A DNA stretch of 64,000 bases from Neisseria zalophi (GCF_008807015.1 NZ_CP031700.1:2257014-2321013), one strand, 5' to 3'. Shown: positions 18,177 through 26,950, counted from the first letter of the stretch. The notes: a model not told the origin generated them from the letters alone. Program-made: numbers and translations.

Positions 18177-19153
18177 TATCTTGCTCCTTCTTCGATTTCA
18201 CGGTTTTCATAATGGTGGAACAAGGCAATCGGAATCACCAGCAAAATCACCATAATCACGGCAATGGCGGAAGCCAGCGGCCAGTTGTTTTGGTCGAAAA
18301 ACGCCTGCCACAATACTTTACCAATCATCAGGTTTTCGGAACCGCCCACCAATTCGGGAATCACAAATTCACCGACAGCCGGCACAAACACCAGCATGGA
18401 GCCGGCAATAATTCCGGTTTTCGACAACGGCAGTGTAATAGCAAAAAACGCCTTAATCGGCCCTGCGCCCAAATCGGAAGCCGCTTCGAGCAACCGGTCG
18501 TCCATTTTCACCAACTGCGTATACAGCGGCAGAATCATAAACGGCAGATAGGCATAAACCATCACCAAATTCAGTGAAAAAGCGTTATAAAACAAATCTA
18601 AGGGCTGGCTGATAATCCCGTATTCCATCAGATAGTTATTGATAATACCGTTGTGTCCGAGCAGCCCCATCCAAGCGTAAACACGCAATAGGAATGACGT
18701 CCAAAAAGGCAGCATAATCGCCAACAATAAACCGTTGCGGATAGACGGATTGGCCCGTGAAATGGCATAAGCAATCGGATAACCGAGTAGCAGGCAGATA
18801 AACGTGGTGGTCAGCGCGGTTTTAATCGACAGCCAATAAGTCAGCAGATAAATATTGTTGCCGTTGCTGTCTGAAAACGGATTGAGCATACTGCTCAGGC
18901 TGCTCCAGAAATTTTGGAAAATATCGGCATAATTTTGATAATTCAAAGCGATATTTAAACGTCCGAAATCGGGATCGGTCGTAATCAGCGGCGAATAAGG
19001 CGGAATGGCCAGCTCTTGTTCGGCAAAGCTGATTTTCAACACAATCACAAACGGAATCAGAAACAACACCAGCAGCCAGAGATAAGGCACGGCAATTACT
19101 GCTCTCTGCCCCGGTCGGCGTGTCAGTTTGCGTTTCAACATGGTTAATGTCAT
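18176..19153 (-). CDS. potH: Putrescine/spermidine ABC transporter permease PotH
   Basis: The second permease subunit has 325 residues with roughly six membrane helices. An LPFWTSFLLRVYAWMGLLG segment, typical of PotB/PotH, and the EAA loop in LEAASDLGAGPIKAFFAITLPL are visible. It starts at 19153 with AGGA 7 bases upstream and lies 17 bases behind potG. The basic N-terminus (KRKLTRRPGQR) is in the cytoplasm. It forms a heterodimeric channel with PotI. Confidence 0.93.
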   Translation of the reverse strand: MTLTMLKRKLTRRPGQRAVIAVPYLWLLVLFLIPFVIVLKISFAEQELAIPPYSPLITTDPDFGRLNIALNYQNYADIFQNFWSSLSSMLNPFSDSNGNNIYLLTYWLSIKTALTTTFICLLLGYPIAYAISRANPSIRNGLLLAIMLPFWTSFLLRVYAWMGLLGHNGIINNYLMEYGIISQPLDLFYNAFSLNLVMVYAYLPFMILPLYTQLVKMDDRLLEAASDLGAGPIKAFFAITLPLSKTGIIAGSMLVFVPAVGEFVIPELVGGSENLMIGKVLWQAFFDQNNWPLASAIAVIMVILLVIPIALFHHYENREIEEGAR

Positions 19154-19170
19154 TGCAGTATCCTTACAGC

Positions 19171-20295
19171 TTAGCTAAACAACGGCGTCGGTTGGTTTGC
19201 CGGCCAGCTGACATACACGGTTTCTTCCCAAGTCGGTGGTGTAACATTACGCACATACCAATAAGGTGCCGGTACTTGGCTCTTAATGCGGCGGCCGTTA
19301 GCCAATTCCACATGATAAATGGCAAAGCTGCCCAAATAAGCGATTTCTTTGACCGTACCTTTTTCCCAGTTGTAGTCACCCAAGTTATCCGGTTTTTCTT
19401 TATGCAGGTCGATATCTTCCGGGCGGATACTGATCCATAGTTTTTGCTCGGCAGGCCCGCCTAATCCATGGTCGATACGCACTTTATTTTCCAATTCAGG
19501 TAATTCGATAATTGAATAATCAGCATGATCTTCAAAAACCGTACCCTCGAAAATATTGGTTTCACCGATAAATTCGGCGGTAAAGCGGCTGTTGGGGAAG
19601 TCGTACACATCGCTCGGTGTGCCTACCTGCTCCAACTTCCCTTCCGACATAATCGCCACACGGGTCGCCATGGTCATGGCTTCTTCCTGATCGTGGGTCA
19701 CCATAATGCAGGTGACACCGACTTGTTCTAAGGTATTAACCAATTCCAGTTGGGTTTGCTGGCGGAGTTTTTTATCCAATGCGCCCAAAGGTTCATCCAG
19801 CAATAGGATTTTTGGGCGTTTCGCCAAGCTGCGTGCCAAAGCAACACGTTGCTGTTGGCCGCCTGAAAGCTGATGCGGTTTACGTTTGGCGTATTTGCTC
19901 ATTTGCACCAAGCGCAACATTTCTTCCACTCGTTCGGCAATTTTGGCTTTCGGCATCTTGTCTTGCTTGAGACCGAAAGCAATATTTTGTTCTACCGTCA
20001 TGTGCGGAAACAAAGCATAGCTTTGAAACATCATATTAATCGGGCGTTCATACGGAGCAAGTTTGGTAATATCTTGGCCATCTAAAATAATTTTGCCCTG
20101 ATTCGGCGTTTCCATACCCGCCAACATGCGCAGCAATGTTGATTTACCACTGCCCGAACTGCCCAAAAGGGCAAAAATTTCATGCTTTTCAATACTCAGG
20201 TCGATGTGATCGACAGCATAGTTGTCACCAAATTTTTTAACCAAGCCTTGTATTTGCAAATAAGGTTGGGCGGAAGACGCTACGGAGGCGTTCAT
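19171..20295 (-). CDS. potG: Polyamine ABC transporter ATP-binding protein PotG
   Basis: The ATPase of the transporter has Walker A (LLGSSGSGKSTLL, about residue 43), Q-loop, signature LSGGQQQR, Walker B (ILLLDEPLGALD) and the switch His in MVTHDQEEAM. A C-terminal TOBE-type domain follows (IRPEDIDL). The start at 20295 has GGAG 10 bases upstream and gives 374 residues. The operon has no periplasmic binding-protein gene (potF/potD) on either side, so one must be encoded elsewhere. A promoter and structured leader precede it. Confidence 0.94.
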   Translation of the reverse strand: MNASVASSAQPYLQIQGLVKKFGDNYAVDHIDLSIEKHEIFALLGSSGSGKSTLLRMLAGMETPNQGKIILDGQDITKLAPYERPINMMFQSYALFPHMTVEQNIAFGLKQDKMPKAKIAERVEEMLRLVQMSKYAKRKPHQLSGGQQQRVALARSLAKRPKILLLDEPLGALDKKLRQQTQLELVNTLEQVGVTCIMVTHDQEEAMTMATRVAIMSEGKLEQVGTPSDVYDFPNSRFTAEFIGETNIFEGTVFEDHADYSIIELPELENKVRIDHGLGGPAEQKLWISIRPEDIDLHKEKPDNLGDYNWEKGTVKEIAYLGSFAIYHVELANGRRIKSQVPAPYWYVRNVTPPTWEETVYVSWPANQPTPLFS

Positions 20296-20408
20296 AATGG
20301 CAATACTCCAATCAATAACGAGTACCGGCAAAACGGATTTTCGCGTGGGTGATAAAAAGCTGTTTGATTGCTGGTTAAGAGCGCACGCTCAGCAAGGAAA
20401 AATTTCTA

Positions 20409-20452
20409 AGGGCTGCAGAAACCCTAATATACTTAAGGTTGCCGACAGCCCT
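20409..20452 (-). promoter_or_regulatory. Structured 5' leader of potGHI, possible attenuator or riboswitch-like element
   Basis: On the minus strand AGGGCTG pairs with CAGCCCT as an outer stem. Inside it AACCTTAA pairs with TTAGGGTT (one G-U) around the loop GTATA. The outer arm is followed by TAGAAATTTTT, so the fold resembles a terminator in the untranslated leader about 115 bases before potG. I do not recognise a named riboswitch class. Regulation is inferred. Confidence 0.5.
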
Positions 20453-20468
20453 ATTTTTTGAACCCGTG

Positions 20469-20498
20469 ATTATAGTAGCCTATGCCTTGACGGGGCAA
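20469..20498 (-). promoter_or_regulatory. Probable sigma-70 promoter of potGHI
   Basis: On the minus strand TTGCCC, an 18-base spacer and a perfect TATAAT point towards potG; the start point would be near base 20462, giving a leader of about 165 bases. The rest of the 20296-20877 interval, up to the divergent hydrolase gene, is A+T rich with one DUS core near 20648 and no gene I can support. Confidence 0.65.
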
Positions 20499-20877
20499 TA
20501 TAAAATCAAATTTTTTATAAATTTTGTAAAGCACTTCCCTTTCTTCGCAACAAACAGAAAAGATATCCGTACTATCATCAACATACCAACAAAACATAAA
20601 TTTACATAAAATAACTAAAATTAATTAAAGCACAGTTTATTTAATGCTTCAGACGGCCTAAATAATAAGGCATCCACAAAGAAAAACAAATAAAATGCAA
20701 AGCTCGAAGAATATCCATTTAATGAAACAAATTGTAAAGAACATTTAATTTATATTGTTTTATTGATAAAGTCAGTCTGTCTCAAAATTAATTATAGACA
20801 CTTCACCTTCTCTTTCCATTCAGTTCAATATCATTAAACTGTCAACCAAACATACACAACAAAACTATAGGAAACTA

Positions 20878-21831
20878 ATGAATTTATTTAAAAAAACTTT
20901 ATTTGCCGCTTTCGGACTCAGCTTATCGCTTGCCGCAACGGCTGCATCTGATACCGGCGTCACGGTCGACCAATCCAAATACGCCAACCGCCAAGTGTTG
21001 CCGGACTTTACCGCCGGCATGTGCGATAACGCAGCCCCCACTTTAGTCCATTTAAAAGATAATTTATATCGCCATACCAATGGTGCCGGCTTGGCCGTCC
21101 ATAGCGGTATTGTGATGATTACCAAAGAAGGTGCTTTAGTTGTCGACGGCGGTGCCACTTGTGCTTCCGAATGGCTGAATGCGGAAATTAAAAGACGTTT
21201 TAATGTTCCGGTGAAATACGTTGTTTTAACCCACGCCCACGCCGACCATATGGCCGGCAGCCAAGTATTCCAAAAAGCCGGTGCAACGATTGTTGCCAAC
21301 AAAAGAGCGATTGAGCCTATTGTCGGCGAAAAAATCCCTTACGCCATCCCCAATCGTGTATTTGATAAAGACATGACCATCAGCTTAGGCGGGGAAACAG
21401 TGAAATTACACCATGTCAGCCCGAGCCATTCCGACAGCATGACCATGGTTTTATTCCCCAGACAAAAAGCCTTGCAATGTACCGACGTATGCCAAAATAA
21501 AACTATGCCGTACAATGATTTCTTAGACTTCTACTATCCCGGCTGGATTGCCACTTTAGATTGGATTTTGGATCAAGACGTCGATATTATCGACATCGGC
21601 CACTACACTCCGGCCACCAAAGCCGACCAAGCCGCATTGCGTAACTATATGGTTGATTTGCATCAGCAGGTGCTCGACTTATCGCGCGCCGGCCAATCAT
21701 GGGATCAGCTATACCGTAATGTTAAGTTCAGCCCTGAAGTACAAAAATGGACCAACTTCAACAATATGAAAACCCTCAATATTATGGGCATGTATCGTTG
21801 GGTGAATAACCATCGCCGCGGTATGTGGTAA
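20878..21831 (+). CDS. Exported metallo-beta-lactamase-fold hydrolase
   Basis: The 317-residue protein has a Sec signal peptide (KKTLFAAFGLSLSLAATAAS, cleavage near residue 23) and a binuclear metal site: H119-x-H121-x-D123-H124 in THAHADHMAGS, H184 in SPSHSDS, D203 in CTDVC and H242 in DIGHYTP. The metal-bridging residue is Asp, as in most hydrolases of this fold. Two cysteines flank it. AGGAAACTA precedes the ATG. It is divergent from potGHI and ends at a strong terminator, so it is monocistronic. Substrate is unknown; beta-lactam hydrolysis cannot be claimed from sequence. Confidence 0.85.
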   Translation: MNLFKKTLFAAFGLSLSLAATAASDTGVTVDQSKYANRQVLPDFTAGMCDNAAPTLVHLKDNLYRHTNGAGLAVHSGIVMITKEGALVVDGGATCASEWLNAEIKRRFNVPVKYVVLTHAHADHMAGSQVFQKAGATIVANKRAIEPIVGEKIPYAIPNRVFDKDMTISLGGETVKLHHVSPSHSDSMTMVLFPRQKALQCTDVCQNKTMPYNDFLDFYYPGWIATLDWILDQDVDIIDIGHYTPATKADQAALRNYMVDLHQQVLDLSRAGQSWDQLYRNVKFSPEVQKWTNFNNMKTLNIMGMYRWVNNHRRGMW

Positions 21832-21861
21832 GAACAGTATGATTCTTTAGTATTGAAAGAT

Positions 21862-21891
21862 AAAAAAGCTGACTCAATAGTCAGCTTTTTT
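21862..21891. terminator. Bidirectional terminator between the MBL-fold gene and darP
   Basis: AAAAAAGCTGACT and AGTCAGCTTTTTT form a perfect stem around a short loop, with A and T tracts for either strand. Confidence 0.93.
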
Positions 21892-21916
21892 CTTGTTTCC
21901 AAATCAACAAAGTTCG

Positions 21917-22441
21917 CTATTCGTCCGCTCCGTCATCCGTTTGATTTTGTTGTTCATCCATAATAGTACGAATTTCTTGGAAAAGCGCACGGAAATTTTT
22001 CGGCGGTTTATTCAACTCTTGTTCTTTACGGGTATTGCGGATTAACGTCCGTAACTTACCGGCATCGGCCTGCGGGTAATCAGCAATAAATGCAGTTAAG
22101 GCATCATCCGCCGCGATAAGCCGCTCGCGGGTTTGTTCCACACGCTGTAAAAAGGCATTGTGTGCGGCATTATCACCACGCAACTTCGCCAAATAACGCT
22201 CAATCGGTTCCGGATCGGCATCTCGCATCAAACGGCCGATATATTGCGCCTGACGTTTGCGCGCTCCGTTTGAGGTGATTTTCTTATATTCCGCTACCGC
22301 TTCATATAAATCTTCCGGCAAACCGATTTTTTTCAGCGCGTCCGTTGAGAGTTTGGTCAGCTGCATCCCTAAATCTTGCAAGCTGTCCATCTGCTTTTTC
22401 ATTTGGGTTTTACTTACCCATTCTTGCTCATGATTACTCAT
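21917..22441 (-). CDS. darP: Ribosome-associated protein DarP (YjgA, DUF615)
   Basis: DarP assists late 50S subunit assembly. The 174-residue protein is highly charged and carries the family blocks WVSKTQMKKQMDSLQDLG, LPEDLYEAVAEYKKI and RKRQAQYIGRLMRD, plus LRTLIRNTRKEQ near the C-terminus. An AGAGATAAATA lies in front of the ATG. It is divergent from pmbA, an arrangement conserved in many proteobacteria. It converges on the exported hydrolase gene. Confidence 0.93.
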   Translation of the reverse strand: MSNHEQEWVSKTQMKKQMDSLQDLGMQLTKLSTDALKKIGLPEDLYEAVAEYKKITSNGARKRQAQYIGRLMRDADPEPIERYLAKLRGDNAAHNAFLQRVEQTRERLIAADDALTAFIADYPQADAGKLRTLIRNTRKEQELNKPPKNFRALFQEIRTIMDEQQNQTDDGADE

Positions 22442-22569
22442 TATTTATCTCTTTCAATAGTCGCCGCATTTTAGCACAAGCGGCCACCCTATTCCGACTA
22501 TCGTCACAATTTTGCCGAGGCCGTCTGAAAGCGGTTAAAATAACACCAACCCTTTCTATCGGACAATTC

Positions 22570-23898
22570 ATGTTTAACCACAACAAAGACGAACTACTGC
22601 AATTATGCGGGCAGGTTTTAACCTTAGCCAAACAACACGGTGCAACCTCTGCCGAAGCCGACTTAAGCGAAGCAATCGGCCAAAGTGTGAATGTCCGCCT
22701 CAATGAAATCGAACAGATTGAATACCAGCAAGACAAATCGCTCGACATTACCGTCTATGTCGGGCAGCGCAAAGGCAGGGCGAGTACGGCCGACTTTTCA
22801 CCCCAAGCATTAAGCGATACGGCAAAAGCAGCGGTCAATATTGCCAAATATACAGCGGAAGACGATTGTGCCGGCTTGGCCGATGCGGCATTAATGGCCG
22901 AACATATCGGCGATTTAGATAAATACCATGAGTGGGATTTATCTACCGAAGCCGCCGTAGAACTGGCCAAACAATGCGAACAAGCGGCACGGGATACCGA
23001 CAGCCGCATCAGCAATTCAGACGGCGCAGGCGTACAGACCGGTCACTATCAATATGTATATGGTAATTCCCACGGTTTTGCCGCACACCAGCAAGGCACG
23101 CGCCACAGTATTTCATGCAGTGTCGTTGCATCCGACGCAAACGGCATGCAACGTGACTACTGGTTTGATGCCGCCTGCCGACACAATGATTTATCTTCAG
23201 CGGAAAATATCGGCCGTACCGCCGCCGAACGCACCGTAAGCCGTTTAGGCGGCCGCAGCCTGCCGACCGGCAGCTATCCCGTTGTGTTTGATGCTGCCGT
23301 AGCCGGCAGCCTAATCGGCCATCTTGTCGGCGGATTAAGCGGCGGTGCTTTATATCGGCAAAGCAGTTTTCTTATCGACAGCTTGGGTAAACAGGTTTTA
23401 CCCGATTTTCTTCATTTACGGGAAGAACCTCATATTCCCAGAACTTTCGGCAGCACTTATTTCGACAGCGAAGGCGTGGCGACCCAACCGCGTTTTGTGA
23501 TTGAAAACGGCATAATTCAAGGCTATTTTTTAAGCAGTTATAGCGCCAGAAAACTAGGTATGCAAACCACGGCCAATGCGGGTGGCGCACATAACCTCTG
23601 CTTAAACCACACCCATCCCAACCAAGCCGCACTCCTTAAAGAAATGGGCAACGGCCTGCTGATTACCGAACTGATGGGGCAAGGCATCAATATGCTGACC
23701 GGCGACTATTCCCGTGGCGCGGCAGGCTATTGGGTTGAAAACGGGGTAATTGCCCACCCCGTACAAGAAATCACCATTGCCGGACGTTTGCAGGATATGT
23801 ATCGCCAAATTATCGGCGTGGCCGATGATGCCCTCAAACGCTCCTCCAACAAAATCGGCTCGATATTGATTAGCGAAATGACCATAGCCGGCACTTAA
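22570..23898 (+). CDS. pmbA: Metalloprotease PmbA/TldE
   Basis: TldE forms a heterodimer with TldD that degrades unfolded peptides and matures some modified peptides. The start at 22570 gives 442 residues beginning MFNHNKDELLQLCGQVL. Family blocks include ITVYVGQRKGRASTADF, FDAAVAGSLIGHLVGGLSGG and RGAAGYWVENGVIAHPVQEI-type C-terminal sequence. The HExxxH of TldD is not expected in this subunit and is not seen. The longer in-frame ORF from 22345 overlaps darP and is rejected. tldD is not in the window. Confidence 0.95.
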   Translation: MFNHNKDELLQLCGQVLTLAKQHGATSAEADLSEAIGQSVNVRLNEIEQIEYQQDKSLDITVYVGQRKGRASTADFSPQALSDTAKAAVNIAKYTAEDDCAGLADAALMAEHIGDLDKYHEWDLSTEAAVELAKQCEQAARDTDSRISNSDGAGVQTGHYQYVYGNSHGFAAHQQGTRHSISCSVVASDANGMQRDYWFDAACRHNDLSSAENIGRTAAERTVSRLGGRSLPTGSYPVVFDAAVAGSLIGHLVGGLSGGALYRQSSFLIDSLGKQVLPDFLHLREEPHIPRTFGSTYFDSEGVATQPRFVIENGIIQGYFLSSYSARKLGMQTTANAGGAHNLCLNHTHPNQAALLKEMGNGLLITELMGQGINMLTGDYSRGAAGYWVENGVIAHPVQEITIAGRLQDMYRQIIGVADDALKRSSNKIGSILISEMTIAGT

Positions 23899-24432
23899 AT
23901 CCCACAAACAATCCAATAGTATCGCAACAGAGCAGTTTGCCACTTCTATAAAACAGCCGAACCCAATTTAATCGGTTTCGGCTGTTTCACCCACTGGTTT
24001 TATAATTAGAGTTTATCATTATCTATTGATAAGGCCGTCTGAAAGATCTCAATGCATTAATAAAGTCTATTAAAAAATATTCTATAAAATACTTATTTTC
24101 CCAACTTACCTTTCATATCTACTGCTTTATACATAAAAACAACAAAATCAAATCAACCCGCCATTGTTTCTATTTATAATCCCACAAAAATAAAAATATA
24201 TTAAAATCAAATATGTAATTCAAATATTCCAAATAAATACCGAATATCTGGTATACTAATTAGTAACCTAATAAATATTTTTAAATAAAATTATATGAAT
24301 AGTTAAAAATAATTACTGGAGAAAATACGTTTATCTTGATAATATACCGAATATCAAAAAATAAGCCGAATATCTAAAAAAATATCCGCTTATCCAAACA
24401 CATTAGAAAGTAATACTTAAAGGGGCCACATC
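23899..24432. other. A+T-rich intergenic region with one DUS and operator-like repeats
   Basis: This 534-base stretch carries one DUS near 24033 and, in its second half, repeated CCGAATATC motifs described separately. It should hold the promoter of the isochorismatase-like gene. A possible hairpin behind pmbA (GCCGAAACCC/GGTTTCGGC-like, near 23956-23985) may end that transcript. I see no gene. Confidence 0.5.
24237..24393. promoter_or_regulatory. Operator-like CCGAATATC repeats upstream of the isochorismatase-like gene
   Basis: ATACCGAATATC occurs twice, at 24237-24248 and 24344-24355, and AAGCCGAATATC at 24363-24374. The last is part of an inverted repeat, ATAAGC...GCTTAT, spanning 24361-24393. 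The region ends 39 bases before the gene. A related ACCCGAAT motif repeats before the XRE gene at 32 kb. Regulator binding is inferred. Confidence 0.5.
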
Positions 24433-25101
24433 ATGACCATTATTGCTATTGACCTTCAGCCGCAATGCCGTTTTTCCTGTTTTGCTGCGAACGATCAACA
24501 ATGCGTTCATCAACCGGAAAGTATTGTTCCGGAGTTGAACCGTCAGGCACGTTTGGCTCACAAGCGAGTATTAGTTGAAAATGTTTCTAATCCTAAAGAT
24601 ACATTATGTGCAAGCTTATGCGGTGGTGTAGATAACCTACTGCCTAACAGCTTTACATTTAGCCGTGAAACCCATTTTACCATCCAAGCAGAAGCTTGCC
24701 GTGGTAAACATCTATTAAAAGGCCTCCCCTCCGGAGCAGATTATGATCATGCGATCGAGGTAGATGGGGAAGAAACAGGCAGCGCTTGTTTTCATGATAC
24801 CAAAGAAAAGCACAGCACCGGTTTAATTGAATGGTTGCATACCCAACAAGCCGATACCATTATTCTTGGCGGTTTGGCTACCGAATATGCCGTATTGGAA
24901 ACAGCTTTACATTTAGATTGGTATAACGATAATTGGCATATTATTGTCAATCTTTCAGCCTGCCGTGGTTATACGCCCGAGGCAACATTAAAAACAGTTT
25001 CTTTATTACGGCAAGCCGGTATTACCGTAGTTTTTGATACTGAAGATTTACCTGCCGCTATTGCTGCTGGTAGCACACGTTTAATGTCACAAGCCTCTTA
25101 A
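24433..25101 (+). CDS. Isochorismatase-fold protein lacking the catalytic cysteine
   Basis: The 222-residue protein has the cysteine-hydrolase (nicotinamidase/isochorismatase) fold: Asp7 in IIAIDLQP, Lys96 in LLKGLPSG, STGLIEWL and the strand-turn GGLATEYAVLETAL. In nicotinamidases the last motif carries the nucleophilic cysteine; here that position is Ala153. The metal-binding D-x-H-P of nicotinamidases is not evident either (ENVSNPKDT in its place). It could act like true isochorismatases, which need no cysteine, or be a non-catalytic binding protein. AAAGGGG precedes the ATG. It is followed by its own terminator. Confidence 0.75.
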   Translation: MTIIAIDLQPQCRFSCFAANDQQCVHQPESIVPELNRQARLAHKRVLVENVSNPKDTLCASLCGGVDNLLPNSFTFSRETHFTIQAEACRGKHLLKGLPSGADYDHAIEVDGEETGSACFHDTKEKHSTGLIEWLHTQQADTIILGGLATEYAVLETALHLDWYNDNWHIIVNLSACRGYTPEATLKTVSLLRQAGITVVFDTEDLPAAIAAGSTRLMSQAS

Positions 25102-25190
25102 CTCAAGAGATAATTGCTTGCTTTTAAACAATTTTCCAGTTAAATATTAAAAATCTCTTCACAGACACTCCCATCTGTAAGAGTTCTTCA

Positions 25191-25217
25191 AGGCCGTTTT
25201 CAAACGGCCTCTTTTTT
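25191..25217 (+). terminator. Terminator after the isochorismatase-like gene
   Basis: AGGCCGTTT and AAACGGCCT form the stem, followed by CTTTTTT. The arms look like a decayed DUS pair. The following 224 bases up to the dehydrogenase gene are A+T rich and should hold its promoter; I see no gene there. Confidence 0.85.
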
Positions 25218-25441
25218 ATTCAAAAAAATATCAAGTACCTTTTAAATCCCCCCTATCCCAATATAACCTATCATAATTACGATTAATTAAATATTGATTT
25301 TCTCTTCAAACCGTTAGAATTCAATAAGCTCACATATGCTGCTTGAAACAGCAGCTCAGTAACCAATATACTAAATACACCATAAAATCCTATTCATCAG
25401 TATAACGTGTCTTATACTTCCGATATCAGAAAGGTTTTATC

Positions 25442-26875
25442 ATGAAATCTATCGAACAATTATTAAACCATCCCAATGTGCAATTTACCCCTTTTTCAGA
25501 CGGCCTACCGGTTGATAATCCGGCTACTGGCGATATTATTGCTTATGTCAAACACTCCTCAACCCAAGAGATAACACATCAAATCGAACAAGCCCAATCC
25601 GCCCAACGGGAATGGGCATCAAAAACAGCGCTTGAGCGTGCCGATATATTATGGGAATGGTATCGCCTCTTAAAGGAAAACAAAGAAAACCTTGCCCGAA
25701 TTATGACCATGGAACAAGGCAAAAGCATCACCGAGTCACGTGGCGAAATTGATTATGCCGCCGGTTTTATCAGATGGTATGCAGAAGAAGCCCGCCGTAT
25801 CGATGGCGATATCTTAACTAGCTTGAAAAATACCCAAAAACTGATGGTGATTAAGCAGCCTGTAGGTGTCACTGCGGCTATTACTCCTTGGAACTTCCCT
25901 GCTTCAATGATTACCCGTAAAGCCGCGCCTGCACTGGCTGCCGGATGCGCCATGATTGTCAAACCGGCATCCCAAACCCCATTAAGCGCTTATGCACAAG
26001 CAGTATTGGCTTATGAAGCAGGTATTCCGCCTGAATTATTTGCTATCGTCTGTGGCAATGCACAAGAAATCAGCAACACCTTTACCCAAACTCCGATTAT
26101 CCGGAAAATCAGCTTTACCGGCTCAACAGATGTCGGTATAAAAATTTATGGCAGCAGCGCTAATCAGATTAAAAAAATCAGTTTGGAGTTAGGTGGGAAT
26201 GCACCCTGTATTGTGTTTGACGATGCCGATATGGATAAAGCCGTTCAAGGTGTGATGCAAAGTAAATTCCGTAATGGCGGCCAAACCTGTGTATGCAGCA
26301 ACCGTGTTTATGTTCAGGCCGGAATATATGATGAATTCTGCCGCCGTATTACCGAAGAAACAAGCCGTCTGAAATTGGGTAACGGCTTAGATGAAGATAC
26401 GCAAATCGGCCCATTGATCGATAAAAAAGCTATTGTTAAAGTAGAAGAACATATTAGCGATGCACTCAATAAAGGAGCGCGCTGTCTAACCGGAGGTAAA
26501 AGGAGTTCGTTAGGCAGTACTTTCTTCGAGCCTACTGTTTTAAGCCATATGACTTCTAATATGCGGATAGCTCGTGAGGAGACATTCGGTCCGGTATGCC
26601 CACTATTTCGCTTTGAAACCGAAAGCGAAGTTATTACCCAAGCCAATGATACCGAATACGGCTTGGCTTCTTATCTGTTTACTGAGGATACAGCACGCCA
26701 ATGGCGCGTATCCGAAGCTTTGGAATATGGAATGGTCGGTATTAATACGGGGTTAATCAGTAATGAAGTTGCACCATTTGGTGGTATTAAAATGAGTGGA
26801 CTCGGACGTGAAGGTGGTAAATACGGTATAGAGGAATATTTGGAATTAAAATATTTATGTTCGGATATTGGCTAA
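25442..26875 (+). CDS. gabD: NAD(P)-dependent succinate-semialdehyde dehydrogenase
   Basis: This aldehyde dehydrogenase has 477 residues. It shows the cofactor-site TPWNFPASMITRKAAPALAAGC, the general-base Glu in LELGGNAPCIVFDD and the nucleophilic Cys in NGGQTCVCSNR, plus EETFGPV near the C-terminus. The APCIVFDDAD and GGQTCVC forms are typical of GabD/SSADH, which oxidises succinate semialdehyde to succinate. AGAAAGG lies before the ATG. No gabT is adjacent. A DUS within the gene near base 25497 encodes SDGLP. Substrate assignment is by family. Confidence 0.88.
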   Translation: MKSIEQLLNHPNVQFTPFSDGLPVDNPATGDIIAYVKHSSTQEITHQIEQAQSAQREWASKTALERADILWEWYRLLKENKENLARIMTMEQGKSITESRGEIDYAAGFIRWYAEEARRIDGDILTSLKNTQKLMVIKQPVGVTAAITPWNFPASMITRKAAPALAAGCAMIVKPASQTPLSAYAQAVLAYEAGIPPELFAIVCGNAQEISNTFTQTPIIRKISFTGSTDVGIKIYGSSANQIKKISLELGGNAPCIVFDDADMDKAVQGVMQSKFRNGGQTCVCSNRVYVQAGIYDEFCRRITEETSRLKLGNGLDEDTQIGPLIDKKAIVKVEEHISDALNKGARCLTGGKRSSLGSTFFEPTVLSHMTSNMRIAREETFGPVCPLFRFETESEVITQANDTEYGLASYLFTEDTARQWRVSEALEYGMVGINTGLISNEVAPFGGIKMSGLGREGGKYGIEEYLELKYLCSDIG

Positions 26876-26883
26876 AAGCCAAT

Positions 26884-26917
26884 AAAAAAAGCGTACTATG
26901 AACAGTACGCTTTTTTT
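26884..26917. terminator. Bidirectional terminator between gabD and cytochrome c5
   Basis: Seven A, GCGTACT, a six-base loop, AGTACGC and seven T residues form a perfect hairpin usable by both convergent genes. Confidence 0.93.
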
Positions 26918-26950
26918 CATCAATCCTTTTTCATTAATCTACGTAAGAGA

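Noticed and set aside
20878..21831. Annotation as a class B beta-lactamase
   Set aside because: Only the general metal-site pattern of the fold is visible; the ligand set (Asp instead of Cys) and loops do not identify a lactamase.
22345..22569. N-terminal extension of pmbA
   Set aside because: It overlaps the divergent darP start region, has no ribosome-binding site, and the family begins at the ATG at 22570.
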